Assembly (NCBI RefSeq): GCF_028356935.1 | Contig: NZ_CP102798.1 | Coordinates: forward strand, 1,798,001 to 1,862,000 | Source: Lysinibacillus sp. OF-1 | GTDB lineage: Bacteria > Bacillota > Bacilli > Bacillales_A > Planococcaceae | Direction of reading: 5' to 3' | Length of the DNA stretch: 64,000 nt | In this document: positions 35,053 through 43,988 of the stretch, one piece after another | Numbering within the stretch: position 1 is the stretch's first letter | Layout: each line of letters opens with the position of its first letter | The notes under the pieces: model-generated | The model's database searches: none | Seen by the model: the letters and a program-made list of their open reading frames with translations, nothing else | What the model was told of the DNA's origin: nothing | Translations under genes and position numbers: made by a program

Positions 35053-35081
35053 TTGACAATTAGTACGAGGAGGCGTAAAAT
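35053..35081 (+). promoter_or_regulatory. Near-consensus housekeeping promoter of TetR gene
   Basis: TTGACA at 35053-35058 and TAAAAT at 35076-35081 are 17 bases apart, an almost ideal sigma-A promoter. It implies a transcript start near 35088. Confidence 0.7.
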
Positions 35082-35095
35082 TTCGTTGAACAATT

Positions 35096-35113
35096 GTTTT
35101 GAACGTTTGTTCA
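35096..35113 (+). promoter_or_regulatory. Palindromic TetR-type operator
   Basis: TTGAACGTTTGTTCAA is a perfect 6-4-6 inverted repeat lying just after the expected transcript start; TGAAC-N4-GTTCA is a common TetR-family operator shape. An extra TTGAAC at 35086 gives a second half-site. Autoregulation is likely. Confidence 0.65.
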
Positions 35114-35121
35114 AAAAAGAG

Positions 35122-35730
35122 GTGAGTACAGTCGATCAGAAAGAGAACGTATCAAAAGAAAAAAATAAAGAGGTAAAGGATCAAATTTTACAGGCCGCGA
35201 AGTCGTTGTTTTCGTCCAGAGGCTATGATGGGACGACGGTGAGACAAATTTGTGATGAGGCAAATGTGTCACTTGCGCTTGTTTCCTATCATTTTGGTGG
35301 CAAAGAAAATGTATTTAATGCATTGTTTGAACCGCTACGCCACACCTTTATGAATGCCCATTATGATATCCATGATTCACTTGGTGCACTTCGTAGCTTT
35401 TGCCGAAACTTTGTGCTTTATCGCATTCATGAGCATGAATTAATTGATATTTTACAGCAAGAGATTGTTATGAATAGTCCTAGGTTAGAGATGCTTAAAG
35501 ATGTTTTTTTACCTTCCTGGGAGCAACTTCGGACGATTTTATTAGCTTGTCAGGAGCAGCAGACCATTCGCTTTGAGTCGCTTGATGTTGCGCTGAACTT
35601 TATTATGGGGACGTTAATGTACTCCTTGAACAATCCATTTTTAAATCGTTCTTCCTTACAATCAACACCTGAACAAATTGCAGAACATGCAGTCAACTTT
35701 GTGTTATACGGTCTTCAAACTAAATCATAA
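35122..35730 (+). CDS. TetR/AcrR-family regulator
   Basis: A roughly 202-residue repressor: an N-terminal helix-turn-helix (ILQAAKSLFSSRGYDGTTVRQICDEANVSLALVSYHFGG) and a helical ligand-binding C-domain. The start is uncertain. The frame is open back to TTG 35053 and 35086, but those codons lie inside the promoter and before the likely transcript start. GTG 35122 is the only standard start left, yet it overlaps the purine tract AAGAGGTGA; that tract would fit a start nearer 35131. The next gene, a butanediol-type dehydrogenase, begins 16 bases downstream and is the natural co-regulated partner. Confidence 0.82.
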   Translation: MSTVDQKENVSKEKNKEVKDQILQAAKSLFSSRGYDGTTVRQICDEANVSLALVSYHFGGKENVFNALFEPLRHTFMNAHYDIHDSLGALRSFCRNFVLYRIHEHELIDILQQEIVMNSPRLEMLKDVFLPSWEQLRTILLACQEQQTIRFESLDVALNFIMGTLMYSLNNPFLNRSSLQSTPEQIAEHAVNFVLYGLQTKS

Positions 35731-35746
35731 AAAGAAGGTAATTCTA

Positions 35747-36766
35747 ATGAAAGCAGCAAAATTTTACGGTATTCAAGATATTCGAGTAGAGGAAGCACAA
35801 TTGCCAGCACTAGAACCAGGCATGGTAAAAGTAAAAGTCGCATTTGCAGGAATTTGTGGTAGTGATTTACATGAATATGTAGGGGGTGCCTATGCATTTC
35901 GTACACAACCTGTATTAGGTCATGAATTTGCAGGTGTTGTTGTAGAGGTCGCAGCAGGTGTTACTCAAATAAAAATAGGGGATCGTGTAGCAGTGGAGCC
36001 ACCGATTCCTTGTGGAAAATGTAATAATTGTCGACGTGGGTATACTAACTTATGTAAACGTGGACAATCCTACGGTTATACGATTTCAGGTGGATTTGCT
36101 GAATATGCTATTGTGCAGGAAGAAAATATTCACCACCTTCCGGATGACATGAGCCTAGAGCTAGGCGCACTTGTTGAACCTACAGCAGTAGCCGTTCATG
36201 CAGTGCGTCAAAGTCAATTAAAGCTGGGCGATACAGCAGCTATTTTTGGCGCAGGTCCTATTGGTTTATTAGTCTTACAGGCTGTGAAGGCAGCGGGGGC
36301 AAGTGAAATTTTTGTCGTGGAGGTTTCTGATGAACGACGCCAAAAAGCACTTGAATTAGGCGCAACCTATGTCATCAATCCAATTGACACAGATGCTGTC
36401 GCGTTTATTCGTGAAAAAACAAATGGTGGGGTGGATGTTGCGTATGATGCAGCAGGTGTGCAGGCAACGTTTACAAGTGGTGTCAGTGCGGTACATCCAG
36501 GCGGCGAATTTAAAATCGTTAGCGTCTGGGAAAGACCAGTAGAATTTAATCCAAATGCGGTCGTTTCTCCAGAAGTGAAAATTAGTGGCTCATTTGCTTA
36601 TGTTAATATTTTCCCCGAAGTAATTCGTCTACTCGCTCGTGGGGTCATTGATGGTCAAGCTGTTATTACAAGCCAAATCGCTTTAGAGGATATTGTGGAA
36701 AAAGGTTTTGAAGCATTAACGAAAGACCGTAGTCAATGTAAAATTCTTGTCAATATGAATCTATAA
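35747..36766 (+). CDS. Zinc-dependent dehydrogenase, butanediol/sorbitol type
   Basis: A 339-residue medium-chain dehydrogenase. Catalytic zinc ligands are in GICGSDLHE and GHEFAG, the structural zinc set is CGKCNNCRRGYTNLC, and the NAD-binding loop is GAGPIGLLVLQ. This arrangement fits (R,R)-butanediol dehydrogenase/acetoin reductase (BdhA) or sorbitol dehydrogenase; the former is the usual annotation in Bacilli. The frame is open 23 codons further upstream, but ATG 35747 has AAAGAAGG before it and starts where the family starts. Probably in one transcript with the TetR gene. Confidence 0.85.
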   Translation: MKAAKFYGIQDIRVEEAQLPALEPGMVKVKVAFAGICGSDLHEYVGGAYAFRTQPVLGHEFAGVVVEVAAGVTQIKIGDRVAVEPPIPCGKCNNCRRGYTNLCKRGQSYGYTISGGFAEYAIVQEENIHHLPDDMSLELGALVEPTAVAVHAVRQSQLKLGDTAAIFGAGPIGLLVLQAVKAAGASEIFVVEVSDERRQKALELGATYVINPIDTDAVAFIREKTNGGVDVAYDAAGVQATFTSGVSAVHPGGEFKIVSVWERPVEFNPNAVVSPEVKISGSFAYVNIFPEVIRLLARGVIDGQAVITSQIALEDIVEKGFEALTKDRSQCKILVNMNL

Positions 36767-36781
36767 ATCTTACTGAAAATC

Positions 36782-36824
36782 GTAGCCAAACTTGCGTTAA
36801 AACAGGTTTGGCTACCATTATTTT
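36782..36824 (+). terminator. Terminator after dehydrogenase gene
   Basis: GTAGCCAAAC pairs perfectly with GTTTGGCTAC, followed by CATTATTTTT. Confidence 0.85.
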
Positions 36825-36956
36825 TGGTCTATTAAATAGCATAATACCAATTGGATTACATTTATTTGTCATAAAACTGTCTTTAGGACTTCATTCATAT
36901 TTCACTTTTACTTTATATAATAAATTTGCTATTTATAAATAGAATGGAGATCAAAT

Positions 36957-38318
36957 ATGAAAAATCTGCTTTATTCAAGGTTTTGGCGATTGCATTTTTT
37001 CGCAGCACTTTTTATTACACCATTACTGCTATCTCTCACATTAAGCGGGATTGGCTATTTATTTTTCACAGATGTAGAAAATCGATTATATGATGATTAC
37101 TTCTTTGGCGAAAGCCATAAAGAAGAGGTTTTAACGATTGATGAAGCCGTGGAAAAAGCGGAAGCGGCATTTGCAGGCTACTCCACTACGAAAGTTATTA
37201 TGCTGGAAGAGCCTTATAATACGCGTTTAACTTTATCAAATGGCAAAGAACAGAAGTACGTATTTTTAGATGATCACAATCAAATGGTTGGTAGTCAGGA
37301 TGCGAATTATACATTTTCTAATATTATGAGAAATACACACAGCTCCCTATTTATTGGCGGTACTTTTGTCAATTATTTAGTGGAACTAGCGGCATGCTGG
37401 ACAATCTTTTTATTATTGTCAGGACTTTATATGACATTTAAAGGAAATCTTTTGAAGAAGCCAAAGGCAGAGAATAAACGACAAAAAAGTAAGAGATTGC
37501 ATGCACTCGTTGGGACAATCATTACAATTCCAATGGTGCTGTTTATTTCTACAGGGCTATTATGGTCTGCTTTTCAAGGGTCGATTCTTGTGAATATAGC
37601 TTCAGAAAGTCCAACTTTTGGTTACCCATTATTACAGCAAAAGCCACCAACATCGGATGTCTCTGAAATTCCTTGGGCCACTCGACAATTAGAGGCGCCT
37701 ATATCAGAAGGTGAACATGCGCAGCATCATGGAGGCGGAGCTGTCCGTTATACAAATGACAGCCAAATTTCGATTGCTGATCTTGAAAAAGAAATCAATG
37801 TCATGAATATCACAAAACCTTATTCGATTATTTACCCGTCAAATGAGGAGGGCGTATATACAGTGGCGAAGGCGAGTAATTCAGGTGTAACAGGTCTGGA
37901 TGTGAAGCCTTCAGCAGAAGCAACGATGTATTTCGATCAATATAGTGGGAAGTTTATCGATCAAGTAAATTATGCTGATTATGGCATGTTGGCTAAATTC
38001 TTTACATGGGGCATTCCTTTACATGAAGGTCACTTATTTGGCTGGCCTAATAAGATTCTAAACTTAGTGGTTTGTCTAGCCTTTTTAGCCGTCATTATGT
38101 GGGGCATTCGCACATGGATTTTACGTAGAAAAAAAGGGGAGCTTTCTGCACCACCGCAAATTTCTCATAAAATGTCCATGCCGTTTATCATTTTCCTTGT
38201 TATTTTAGGCATTATAATGCCGTTATTTGGCGCCTCCTTGATCGCTGTCGTATTGATGGAGCTCATCATTATAGGCTGGCAAACAAAGAAGAAGTTAAGA
38301 GCAGAAGAAACTAAATAA
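36957..38318 (+). CDS. PepSY-associated membrane protein (PiuB-like)
   Basis: A 453-residue protein with four to five membrane helices: one near residues 12-35, others near 145, 185, 365 and 405-440. Two PepSY-like extracellular regions lie between them (TIDEAVEKAEAAFAGYSTTKV and SIADLEKEINVMN). Members of this family are often linked to iron or copper uptake and surface reductase activity. A His-rich GEHAQHHGGG stretch near residue 260 could bind metal. Start ATG 36957 is near GGAGATC. I see no Fur box in front. Confidence 0.8.
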   Translation: MKNLLYSRFWRLHFFAALFITPLLLSLTLSGIGYLFFTDVENRLYDDYFFGESHKEEVLTIDEAVEKAEAAFAGYSTTKVIMLEEPYNTRLTLSNGKEQKYVFLDDHNQMVGSQDANYTFSNIMRNTHSSLFIGGTFVNYLVELAACWTIFLLLSGLYMTFKGNLLKKPKAENKRQKSKRLHALVGTIITIPMVLFISTGLLWSAFQGSILVNIASESPTFGYPLLQQKPPTSDVSEIPWATRQLEAPISEGEHAQHHGGGAVRYTNDSQISIADLEKEINVMNITKPYSIIYPSNEEGVYTVAKASNSGVTGLDVKPSAEATMYFDQYSGKFIDQVNYADYGMLAKFFTWGIPLHEGHLFGWPNKILNLVVCLAFLAVIMWGIRTWILRRKKGELSAPPQISHKMSMPFIIFLVILGIIMPLFGASLIAVVLMELIIIGWQTKKKLRAEETK

Positions 38319-38326
38319 TGCGAATG

Positions 38327-38361
38327 GATACGGTACAACAGGATTGTGCCGTATCTTTTTT
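38327..38361 (+). terminator. Terminator after PepSY gene
   Basis: GATACGGTACAA pairs with TTGTGCCGTATC, then six T. Confidence 0.88.
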
Positions 38362-38496
38362 GTTTATTTCGTTTATATGAACGCAATACTATACTGAAGC
38401 TGCAAAAATGTTTATAGATTTTTCAGCCCAATTTTATAAAGTTTTAAGATTTGTATGGTACATTGCTAGTAGTTTCAGCTTATTGGGGGAGTGTAG

Positions 38497-39975
38497 ATGT
38501 CAATTAAAACGAGGTTTTTGCTATCTTATGTGGGTGTTATTATCATTGCTATCACGCTTTTACTTGCAGCCGTTTTTCTTTTTTCCTTTGCGATTACGGG
38601 TGATATCAAAGCAATAGAGCATTTTTATAAAAAATCCTATGTACAAAAGCCTTTGACGACGGTAGAAGAAAACGCTTTTCTAGATTTAAAATTACTAGCT
38701 AAAAATAATCCCCAGCAGCTTTTAGATCTCGAACAGCTAGAAAAAATCAATGCACCTTCGATTGAGATTGTGGTACGAAAAGATCATCAAATTGTTTATT
38801 CAACGCAGAAAGAGCATGAACAATTATTACTTCAAAGCTTACCTGGCTTTGAAGCGACCAATATTAATTCACGTGATACCATCATGATTAATCAAGCCTT
38901 TTATACGTATGTAAAATTTGATTTTTATTTTCCAGATAAAACCGAGGGAAGTATTTTCGTTTTAAGAGAGGTTAGTTCTCATGCGGAAGTAACGCGTGAA
39001 CTGTTGCCCATTCTTTTAGGAATCTTATTTGTACTATTTATGATGATTATTGGCTTATTAAATTATTTAGTTTCAAGAAGTATTATTAATCCAATCTCAG
39101 CTTTAAAGGATGGGGCTGAACGCATTAAATCGGGCGACTTAGATTTTGAAATTACGTCTCATTCCAATGATGAAATTGGTCAGTTGAATCGATCGTTTGA
39201 GGAAATGAGAGTTAAGCTAAAAGAATCAATCCAGCTTCAGCTTCAATATGAGGAAAATCGGAAAGAGCTATTATCGAATATTTCCCATGATTTAAAAACG
39301 CCTATGACTTCCATTATCGGCTATGTAGAGGGCATTAAAGATGGCGTGGCGAATACAGAGGAGAAGATGGATAAATATTTAACAACCATCTATACAAAAG
39401 CAAAGGATATGGATGTATTAATTGATGAGCTGTTCTTATTTTCTAAATTGGATTTAAAAAAGGTTCCATTCCAAATGGAAAGCGTCAATCTCCAGCAATA
39501 TATGCATGATTATGTAGAGGATGCGAGCTTTGATTTTATTGCACGAGACATTCATTTACAATATATATCAGCAGGTTCTCCTCTTTTGGCCATGGCTGAT
39601 CGTGATAAATTAAGACGTGTCCTGTCAAATTTACTAAGCAATAGTGAGAAATATATGGATAAATCCTATAAGCAAATTATTATTTCGTTGCACGAGCGAA
39701 CTGAGGATGCGATTATTCAGGTAACAGATAATGGTACGGGCATTGATCCTGCTGCGTTACCTCATATTTTTGATCGTTTTTACCGTGCAGAGCCTTCCCG
39801 TAATTCGCAAACAGGAGGTAGTGGCTTAGGGTTAGCGATTGCGAAACAAATCGTCCTTGAAATGGGCGGCGACATTTGGGCGAAGAGTGAATTAACGAAG
39901 GGAACGAGCATATTCATTTCATTGAAAAAGGCTGAGGAGAAGGGGAGTCATCATGAAAAAAATTCTGTTAATTGA
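38497..39975 (+). CDS. Sensor histidine kinase (OmpR-type partner)
   Basis: A 492-residue membrane kinase. Two membrane helices (about 7-30 and 167-190) enclose an extracellular sensor domain of about 135 residues; HAMP follows (SIINPISALKDGAERIKSGDLDF), then HisKA with SHDLKTPMTS, and the ATPase boxes N (NLLSNSEKY), G1 (DNGTGIDPAAL) and G2 (GGSGLGLAI). Start ATG 38497 follows GGGGGAG. It overlaps the response regulator gene by 23 bases. The signal is unknown. Confidence 0.88.
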   Translation: MSIKTRFLLSYVGVIIIAITLLLAAVFLFSFAITGDIKAIEHFYKKSYVQKPLTTVEENAFLDLKLLAKNNPQQLLDLEQLEKINAPSIEIVVRKDHQIVYSTQKEHEQLLLQSLPGFEATNINSRDTIMINQAFYTYVKFDFYFPDKTEGSIFVLREVSSHAEVTRELLPILLGILFVLFMMIIGLLNYLVSRSIINPISALKDGAERIKSGDLDFEITSHSNDEIGQLNRSFEEMRVKLKESIQLQLQYEENRKELLSNISHDLKTPMTSIIGYVEGIKDGVANTEEKMDKYLTTIYTKAKDMDVLIDELFLFSKLDLKKVPFQMESVNLQQYMHDYVEDASFDFIARDIHLQYISAGSPLLAMADRDKLRRVLSNLLSNSEKYMDKSYKQIIISLHERTEDAIIQVTDNGTGIDPAALPHIFDRFYRAEPSRNSQTGGSGLGLAIAKQIVLEMGGDIWAKSELTKGTSIFISLKKAEEKGSHHEKNSVN

Positions 39976-40639
39976 AGATGAAGTGAGCATAGCAGAGCTC
40001 CAACGAGATTATTTAGAGATTAATGATTTTTCAGTAGATATCCAGCATAACGGAGACGATGGCCTGAAGCAGGCACTAAAAGGTGATTATGCTTTAATCA
40101 TTTTGGATATTATGCTGCCTGGGATGAATGGCTTTGATATTTGTAAACAAGTTCGAGCAGTGCACAATATGCCCATTTTATTTGTTTCAGCCAAAAAAGA
40201 GGATATTGATAAAATTCGTGGCCTTGGTCTAGGGGCAGATGATTATATTACGAAGCCCTTTAGTCCAAGTGAGCTAGTAGCAAGAGTCAAGGCACATTTA
40301 GCCAGGTATGAGCGCCTCGCTACGAATCAGCAAGCAAACCATACGATGTCCATTCATGGCATTACGATCGATACATCTGCTAGAAAGGTTTTTGTCAATG
40401 GAGATGAAATTGCCTTTACAACAAAGGAATTTGATTTACTCGTTTTTTTTGTTAAACACCCAAATCAAGTATTAAGTAAAGAGCAGTTATATGAGCGAAA
40501 CTGGGGCTATGAATCAGCTGCAGATGTTTCGACCGTTACCGTTCATATTCGCAAGCTACGTGAAAAAATTGAACGTGATCCCGCACAGCCAAAGTTTTTG
40601 GAAACGGTATGGGGAGCAGGCTATCGTTTCAATGTTTAA
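39953..40639 (+). CDS. OmpR/PhoB-type response regulator
   Basis: A 228-residue regulator: receiver domain with acidic pair near residue 9, the phosphorylated Asp in LIILDIMLPGMNG (about residue 52) and Lys in ITKPFSPSELVARV; winged-helix DNA-binding domain in the last 95 residues (FTTKEFDLLVFFVKHPNQVLS, VTVHIRKLREKIE). Overlaps the kinase gene, so the pair is co-translated, and is followed directly by a terminator. Confidence 0.92.
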   Translation: MKKILLIEDEVSIAELQRDYLEINDFSVDIQHNGDDGLKQALKGDYALIILDIMLPGMNGFDICKQVRAVHNMPILFVSAKKEDIDKIRGLGLGADDYITKPFSPSELVARVKAHLARYERLATNQQANHTMSIHGITIDTSARKVFVNGDEIAFTTKEFDLLVFFVKHPNQVLSKEQLYERNWGYESAADVSTVTVHIRKLREKIERDPAQPKFLETVWGAGYRFNV

Positions 40640-40644
40640 GAGCA

Positions 40645-40677
40645 AAATATCTCGTCCATGTGGCGAGGTATTTTTTT
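40645..40677 (+). terminator. Terminator after two-component operon
   Basis: AAATATCTCG and CGAGGTATTT pair with one wobble around a 9-base loop, ending in seven T. Confidence 0.82.
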
Positions 40678-40783
40678 GGCCAATTTTTAGACTTTTTTAA
40701 GAAATGGTTAATGGAATATTTAGCATTACCACTTACACTAAAATAAGGAAGACAGCAATAAATAAGAGAGTGTGGTGCAAGGG

Positions 40784-41494
40784 GTGAAAAAAATACAAAC
40801 GGTTATGATCGCATTATCATTTTTGCTTCAAGGATGTGCCTCCAACGAATCAGAGGCAATACAGCTTGATAAAGGGGAGAGTGAAGTGGTGAAATCAAAT
40901 TGGAAGAGTGAACTGTTTAAAGCAGCCGAAATGGGAGATATGGAAGCGTTACAACGTGCTTTGGATCAAAAAGTTGATATCAATGTCCAAGATTCAAATA
41001 GCAGAACAGCTTTGATGATTGCAACCTATAATCAGAATGTCGAGGCAGCACAATTATTAATAAATGCTGGGGCCGATGTCAATATACAGGACAATAGGCA
41101 AAATACGCCCTTTCTTTATGCTGGAGCAGAAGGCTATCTGGATATATTAAAGATGACGATTCAAGCTGGTGCTGATCCTACTATTTTGAACCGATATGGA
41201 GGAACCGCATTAATCCCAGCAGCAGAGCATGGTTATGTGGAGGTCATCGAGGAGTTGTTGCGTAACAGCGACATCGACGTCAATCATGTGAATCATTTAG
41301 GATGGACAGCGCTGATGGAGGCGATTGTGTTAAATAACGGCAATCCAACACAGCAAACGGTAATTCAGTTATTGATTGAGCATGGTGCTGATGTGAATAT
41401 TCCGGATCAAAATAATGTGACACCATTACAACATGCGAGACAGCGAGGATTTAACGAGATTGAACAAATCCTGATTGCAGCGGGAGCGAAGTAA
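40784..41494 (+). CDS. Lipoprotein with ankyrin repeats
   Basis: A roughly 236-residue exported lipoprotein with a short signal (VKKIQTVMIALSFLLQGC). Five ankyrin repeats fill residues 45-235, with repeated patterns such as SRTALMIATYNQNVEAAQLL and GADVNIQD. Ankyrin proteins mediate protein contacts; on the outside of the membrane the partner is unknown. The start is uncertain: GTG 40784 gives the best signal peptide, while GTG 40772 and 40775 are alternatives. No clear ribosome binding site separates them. Confidence 0.75.
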   Translation: MKKIQTVMIALSFLLQGCASNESEAIQLDKGESEVVKSNWKSELFKAAEMGDMEALQRALDQKVDINVQDSNSRTALMIATYNQNVEAAQLLINAGADVNIQDNRQNTPFLYAGAEGYLDILKMTIQAGADPTILNRYGGTALIPAAEHGYVEVIEELLRNSDIDVNHVNHLGWTALMEAIVLNNGNPTQQTVIQLLIEHGADVNIPDQNNVTPLQHARQRGFNEIEQILIAAGAK

Positions 41495-41518
41495 TGCAAA
41501 CTGTAGGGATTTTTATGA

Positions 41519-41547
41519 AAGCCCATTACAAATTTTGTAGTGGGCTT
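41519..41547 (+). terminator. Hairpin after ankyrin lipoprotein gene
   Basis: AAGCCCATTACAAA pairs with TTTTGTAGTGGGCTT; no clear T run follows, so it may be a weak or processing hairpin. Confidence 0.45.
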
Positions 41548-41675
41548 GGAAACATTAATTCAGTATACGTATTACCAATTGGAGTTGCAGTTTCAGTACG
41601 TCTTTTTTTACACCAACACGGCTATATTTATTAGGATACAGCGATAACGATGATTTTAAAAAAGGTGGCATAAGA

Positions 41676-42140
41676 GTGGCGAATAACAGGCGGATTTTTT
41701 GTGCTTTACTTGGACTATTGTTTACGCAAACGGCTTGTAGCAACGGTGTAAGAGTTGATTATGAAGAGGAATTTGTAATTTCGGAAACCGCGCAATTAGA
41801 AAATGTAAGAGTACTAGAACTGGACACTAATGACGAAGATAATCAAAAGGTACTTAACGTATTTAGAGGAGACTTAAAAGATGGCGTTTATGCTTATGAC
41901 GAGAATAAGCATAAAACCTATATCTTGATAAATACCAATACTAGGAATTATGCTGATTATTCGTTTAAATTAGATAAGGAAAATAAAATTCTAACACTTT
42001 TCTATACAACTACAGAAGGAAGTGTTACAAATAAAAAAACGCTATTCCTTATAGAAAGTAAAAACAAGCATCCACTTGAGGAAATAAAATTGATTAACAA
42101 CGGAAATGATGATGGTTTTTTAGGAGTGTATACTAATTAA
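41676..42140 (+). CDS. Hypothetical lipoprotein
   Basis: A 154-residue exported lipoprotein (NNRRIFCALLGLLFTQTAC, cysteine in a TAC lipobox). The mature part is acidic and beta-rich (ENVRVLELDTNDEDN, TRNYADYSFKLDKENKIL). No family recognised. Start GTG 41676 follows AAAGGTGG. It is separate from the ankyrin gene by about 180 bases and converges on the LuxR-type regulator. Confidence 0.7.
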   Translation: MANNRRIFCALLGLLFTQTACSNGVRVDYEEEFVISETAQLENVRVLELDTNDEDNQKVLNVFRGDLKDGVYAYDENKHKTYILINTNTRNYADYSFKLDKENKILTLFYTTTEGSVTNKKTLFLIESKNKHPLEEIKLINNGNDDGFLGVYTN

Positions 42141-42193
42141 AGAAGGTCTGACATCATTTATAATTATCCATTGATTGTGTGGCTAAAAATAGC

Positions 42194-42225
42194 CCCACTT
42201 CAAACCAACAATTGCGTGAAGTGGG
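42194..42225 (+). terminator. Terminator-like hairpin after lipoprotein gene
   Basis: CCCACTTCA pairs perfectly with TGAAGTGGG around a 14-base loop; the following run is mixed (TAAACTATT). Confidence 0.5.
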
Positions 42226-42270
42226 TAAACTATTAATAATCAAGCGAAGTATCTTATTTTAAAATGGTGA

Positions 42271-42302
42271 AAATCTCGTCACGGCTGTGGCGAGATTTTT
42301 TG
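42271..42302. terminator. Bidirectional terminator at response regulator end
   Basis: AAATCTCG and CGAGATTTTTT pair around GTCACGGCTGTGG, itself partly paired. It lies between two converging genes and has T runs on both strands. Confidence 0.78.
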
Positions 42303-42908
42303 TTATAGCCAGCCTTTGTCACTTGCTATCTGAGCAGCCTGCTGTCTTGATTCCACTTGCAGCTTTTGAATAGAGGTAGATAAATAATTGCGAATGGTAC
42401 CCTTTGTTAAAAACAATTGCTTGCTGATTTCATTTGTGGTCAAACCCTCTTTGACAAGCTGTAGTACTGCAATTTCTCGTTCGTTTAAAGGGTTTTGCTC
42501 CTTCATAAACAAGGTAGCGGCTAGATCCTTACTAACCACCTTTTCTCCCTGCATGATTTTTCGAATGGTAGCGATTAAATAATCGATCGGTTCATCTTTC
42601 AATAGATAGCCGTGTACCTCGCAATCCATAGCCTTTTGTAAATAGCCAGGCCGAGCAAAAGTTGTGACAATCATCACTTTACACGGTAGGTTAGCCTGTT
42701 TAATTTTTTCAGCTAGCTCTAGCCCAGACAGATGGGGCATTTCAATATCTACGAGGCAAACATCTGGTAGCTCCTGTTGGATGTAGTCCCATGCTTTTAG
42801 CCCATCTGCCACCTCGGCTATGACTTCAATATCTGGTTCAAACGATAAGAGCGATGTTAAGGCACCGCGTAGCATTTGTTGGTCCTCCGCTAGTAATACA
42901 CGTATCAT
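42303..42908 (-). CDS. LuxR/NarL-type response regulator (DesR-like)
   Basis: A 201-residue regulator with acidic EDQ near the start, phospho-Asp in CLVDIEMPHLSG (about residue 54), Lys in LLKDEP, and a LuxR-type helix-turn-helix (LNEREIAVLQLVKEGLTTNEISKQLFLTKGTIRNYLS). It overlaps the kinase gene by four bases. It resembles DesR, LiaR and YvfU in plan. The target may be its own operon, including the DUF418 gene. Confidence 0.9.
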   Translation of the reverse strand: MIRVLLAEDQQMLRGALTSLLSFEPDIEVIAEVADGLKAWDYIQQELPDVCLVDIEMPHLSGLELAEKIKQANLPCKVMIVTTFARPGYLQKAMDCEVHGYLLKDEPIDYLIATIRKIMQGEKVVSKDLAATLFMKEQNPLNEREIAVLQLVKEGLTTNEISKQLFLTKGTIRNYLSTSIQKLQVESRQQAAQIASDKGWL

Positions 42909-43948
42909 GATGTGGGCTCCTTTCCGTCTTGAATTGGTAGCGTAAGAGTTACGCTCGTGCCTGTAGGTGTATGGCTGTTAATCGTGGCATAACCTTGCAG
43001 GATATGCATTCTTTCCTTCATCGAGTGGATGCCATTGCCAAATCCTTTTTGCTGTAAGCCTATGCCATCATCTTTCATGATTAGCGTGTATTGTCCCGTG
43101 TGATATTGAATGATGATGTGGCATTTTTTTGCCTGACTGTGCTTGAGTATATTGGTCGTAGCCTCTCTTACACATAATGCGAGCATCGTTTCCTCCACAC
43201 TAGAAAGAACAATTTGAGGGCATTGATTGTGAAGGCTTGTTGTGATATTTGCACTTTGTAAAAGCTGTTTGCAATGCACTAGCTCCGTCTGTAACGAAAT
43301 GAAATTCATATCAGATACTAGCTCACGCACTTGTTTTAAGGCTGTACGTGTAGTGGCTAATATATCATCCAATTCTTGCTTCACCTTTGAAGGATCTCGG
43401 TCAATTAGTTTTGTCGTTAGTTCCGTTCTAATTTTAATCATTGTGAGTGTATGACCAATTGTATCGTGAAGGTCTCTTGCAATACGCTGTCGCTCCTCCT
43501 GCTGAACAAGCTGCATATTGACGTCTGCCAATTCAGCTTGCAGATTTTTCGACTTTTCCACAAAGTAAATAAGAATTGGCAATACTAGCTGAAACATCAT
43601 GATAGGTACTAACACCTGTGATTCCTTCTGTAAAAAGGAGTCTGTCGCCAGATACATGACCGTCAAAAACATGATCGCGATGGCTAATATTCCACAGCCG
43701 ATATGCCATTTTGATTTCGCCCGTCCAAGTAAATCGGCAAAGGTAAAGCCAAAAATAAGCATAAAGGGCTCTATATAAATACTTAGTATAGTGATAACGA
43801 TGAAGCCTACTAATGATGCGACAAGGAGTCTCCCATTTTTATGCCATAAAGCATTATAGAAAGCTCCTAAGTATAAAAGGAGCAATGTTATTTTCATAGC
43901 TAAAGGAAGTGATCCAGACCATAGTACTATTGCGATGAGAAAAATCAC
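42905..43948 (-). CDS. DesK-type sensor histidine kinase (start probably further upstream)
   Basis: A kinase with five to six membrane helices in the first 145 residues, the HisKA_3 motif RDLHDTIGHTLTMIK (phospho-His) and an ATPase domain (VREATTNILKHSQAKK, MKDDGIGL, GNGIHSMKERM). The coordinates use GTG 43948, but that would start inside the first helix with no ribosome binding site. The frame is open back to 44008, and AAGGAAGGTG points to an ATA codon at 44005, giving KIYPREQIKHYLIIDVASV before the helix. That would make 366 residues. The ribosome site lies inside the DUF418 gene, so the genes are coupled. Confidence 0.85.
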   Translation of the reverse strand: MIFLIAIVLWSGSLPLAMKITLLLLYLGAFYNALWHKNGRLLVASLVGFIVITILSIYIEPFMLIFGFTFADLLGRAKSKWHIGCGILAIAIMFLTVMYLATDSFLQKESQVLVPIMMFQLVLPILIYFVEKSKNLQAELADVNMQLVQQEERQRIARDLHDTIGHTLTMIKIRTELTTKLIDRDPSKVKQELDDILATTRTALKQVRELVSDMNFISLQTELVHCKQLLQSANITTSLHNQCPQIVLSSVEETMLALCVREATTNILKHSQAKKCHIIIQYHTGQYTLIMKDDGIGLQQKGFGNGIHSMKERMHILQGYATINSHTPTGTSVTLTLPIQDGKEPTS

Positions 43949-43988
43949 AGAAGCTACATCGATGATTAAATAATGCTTTATTTGTTCT

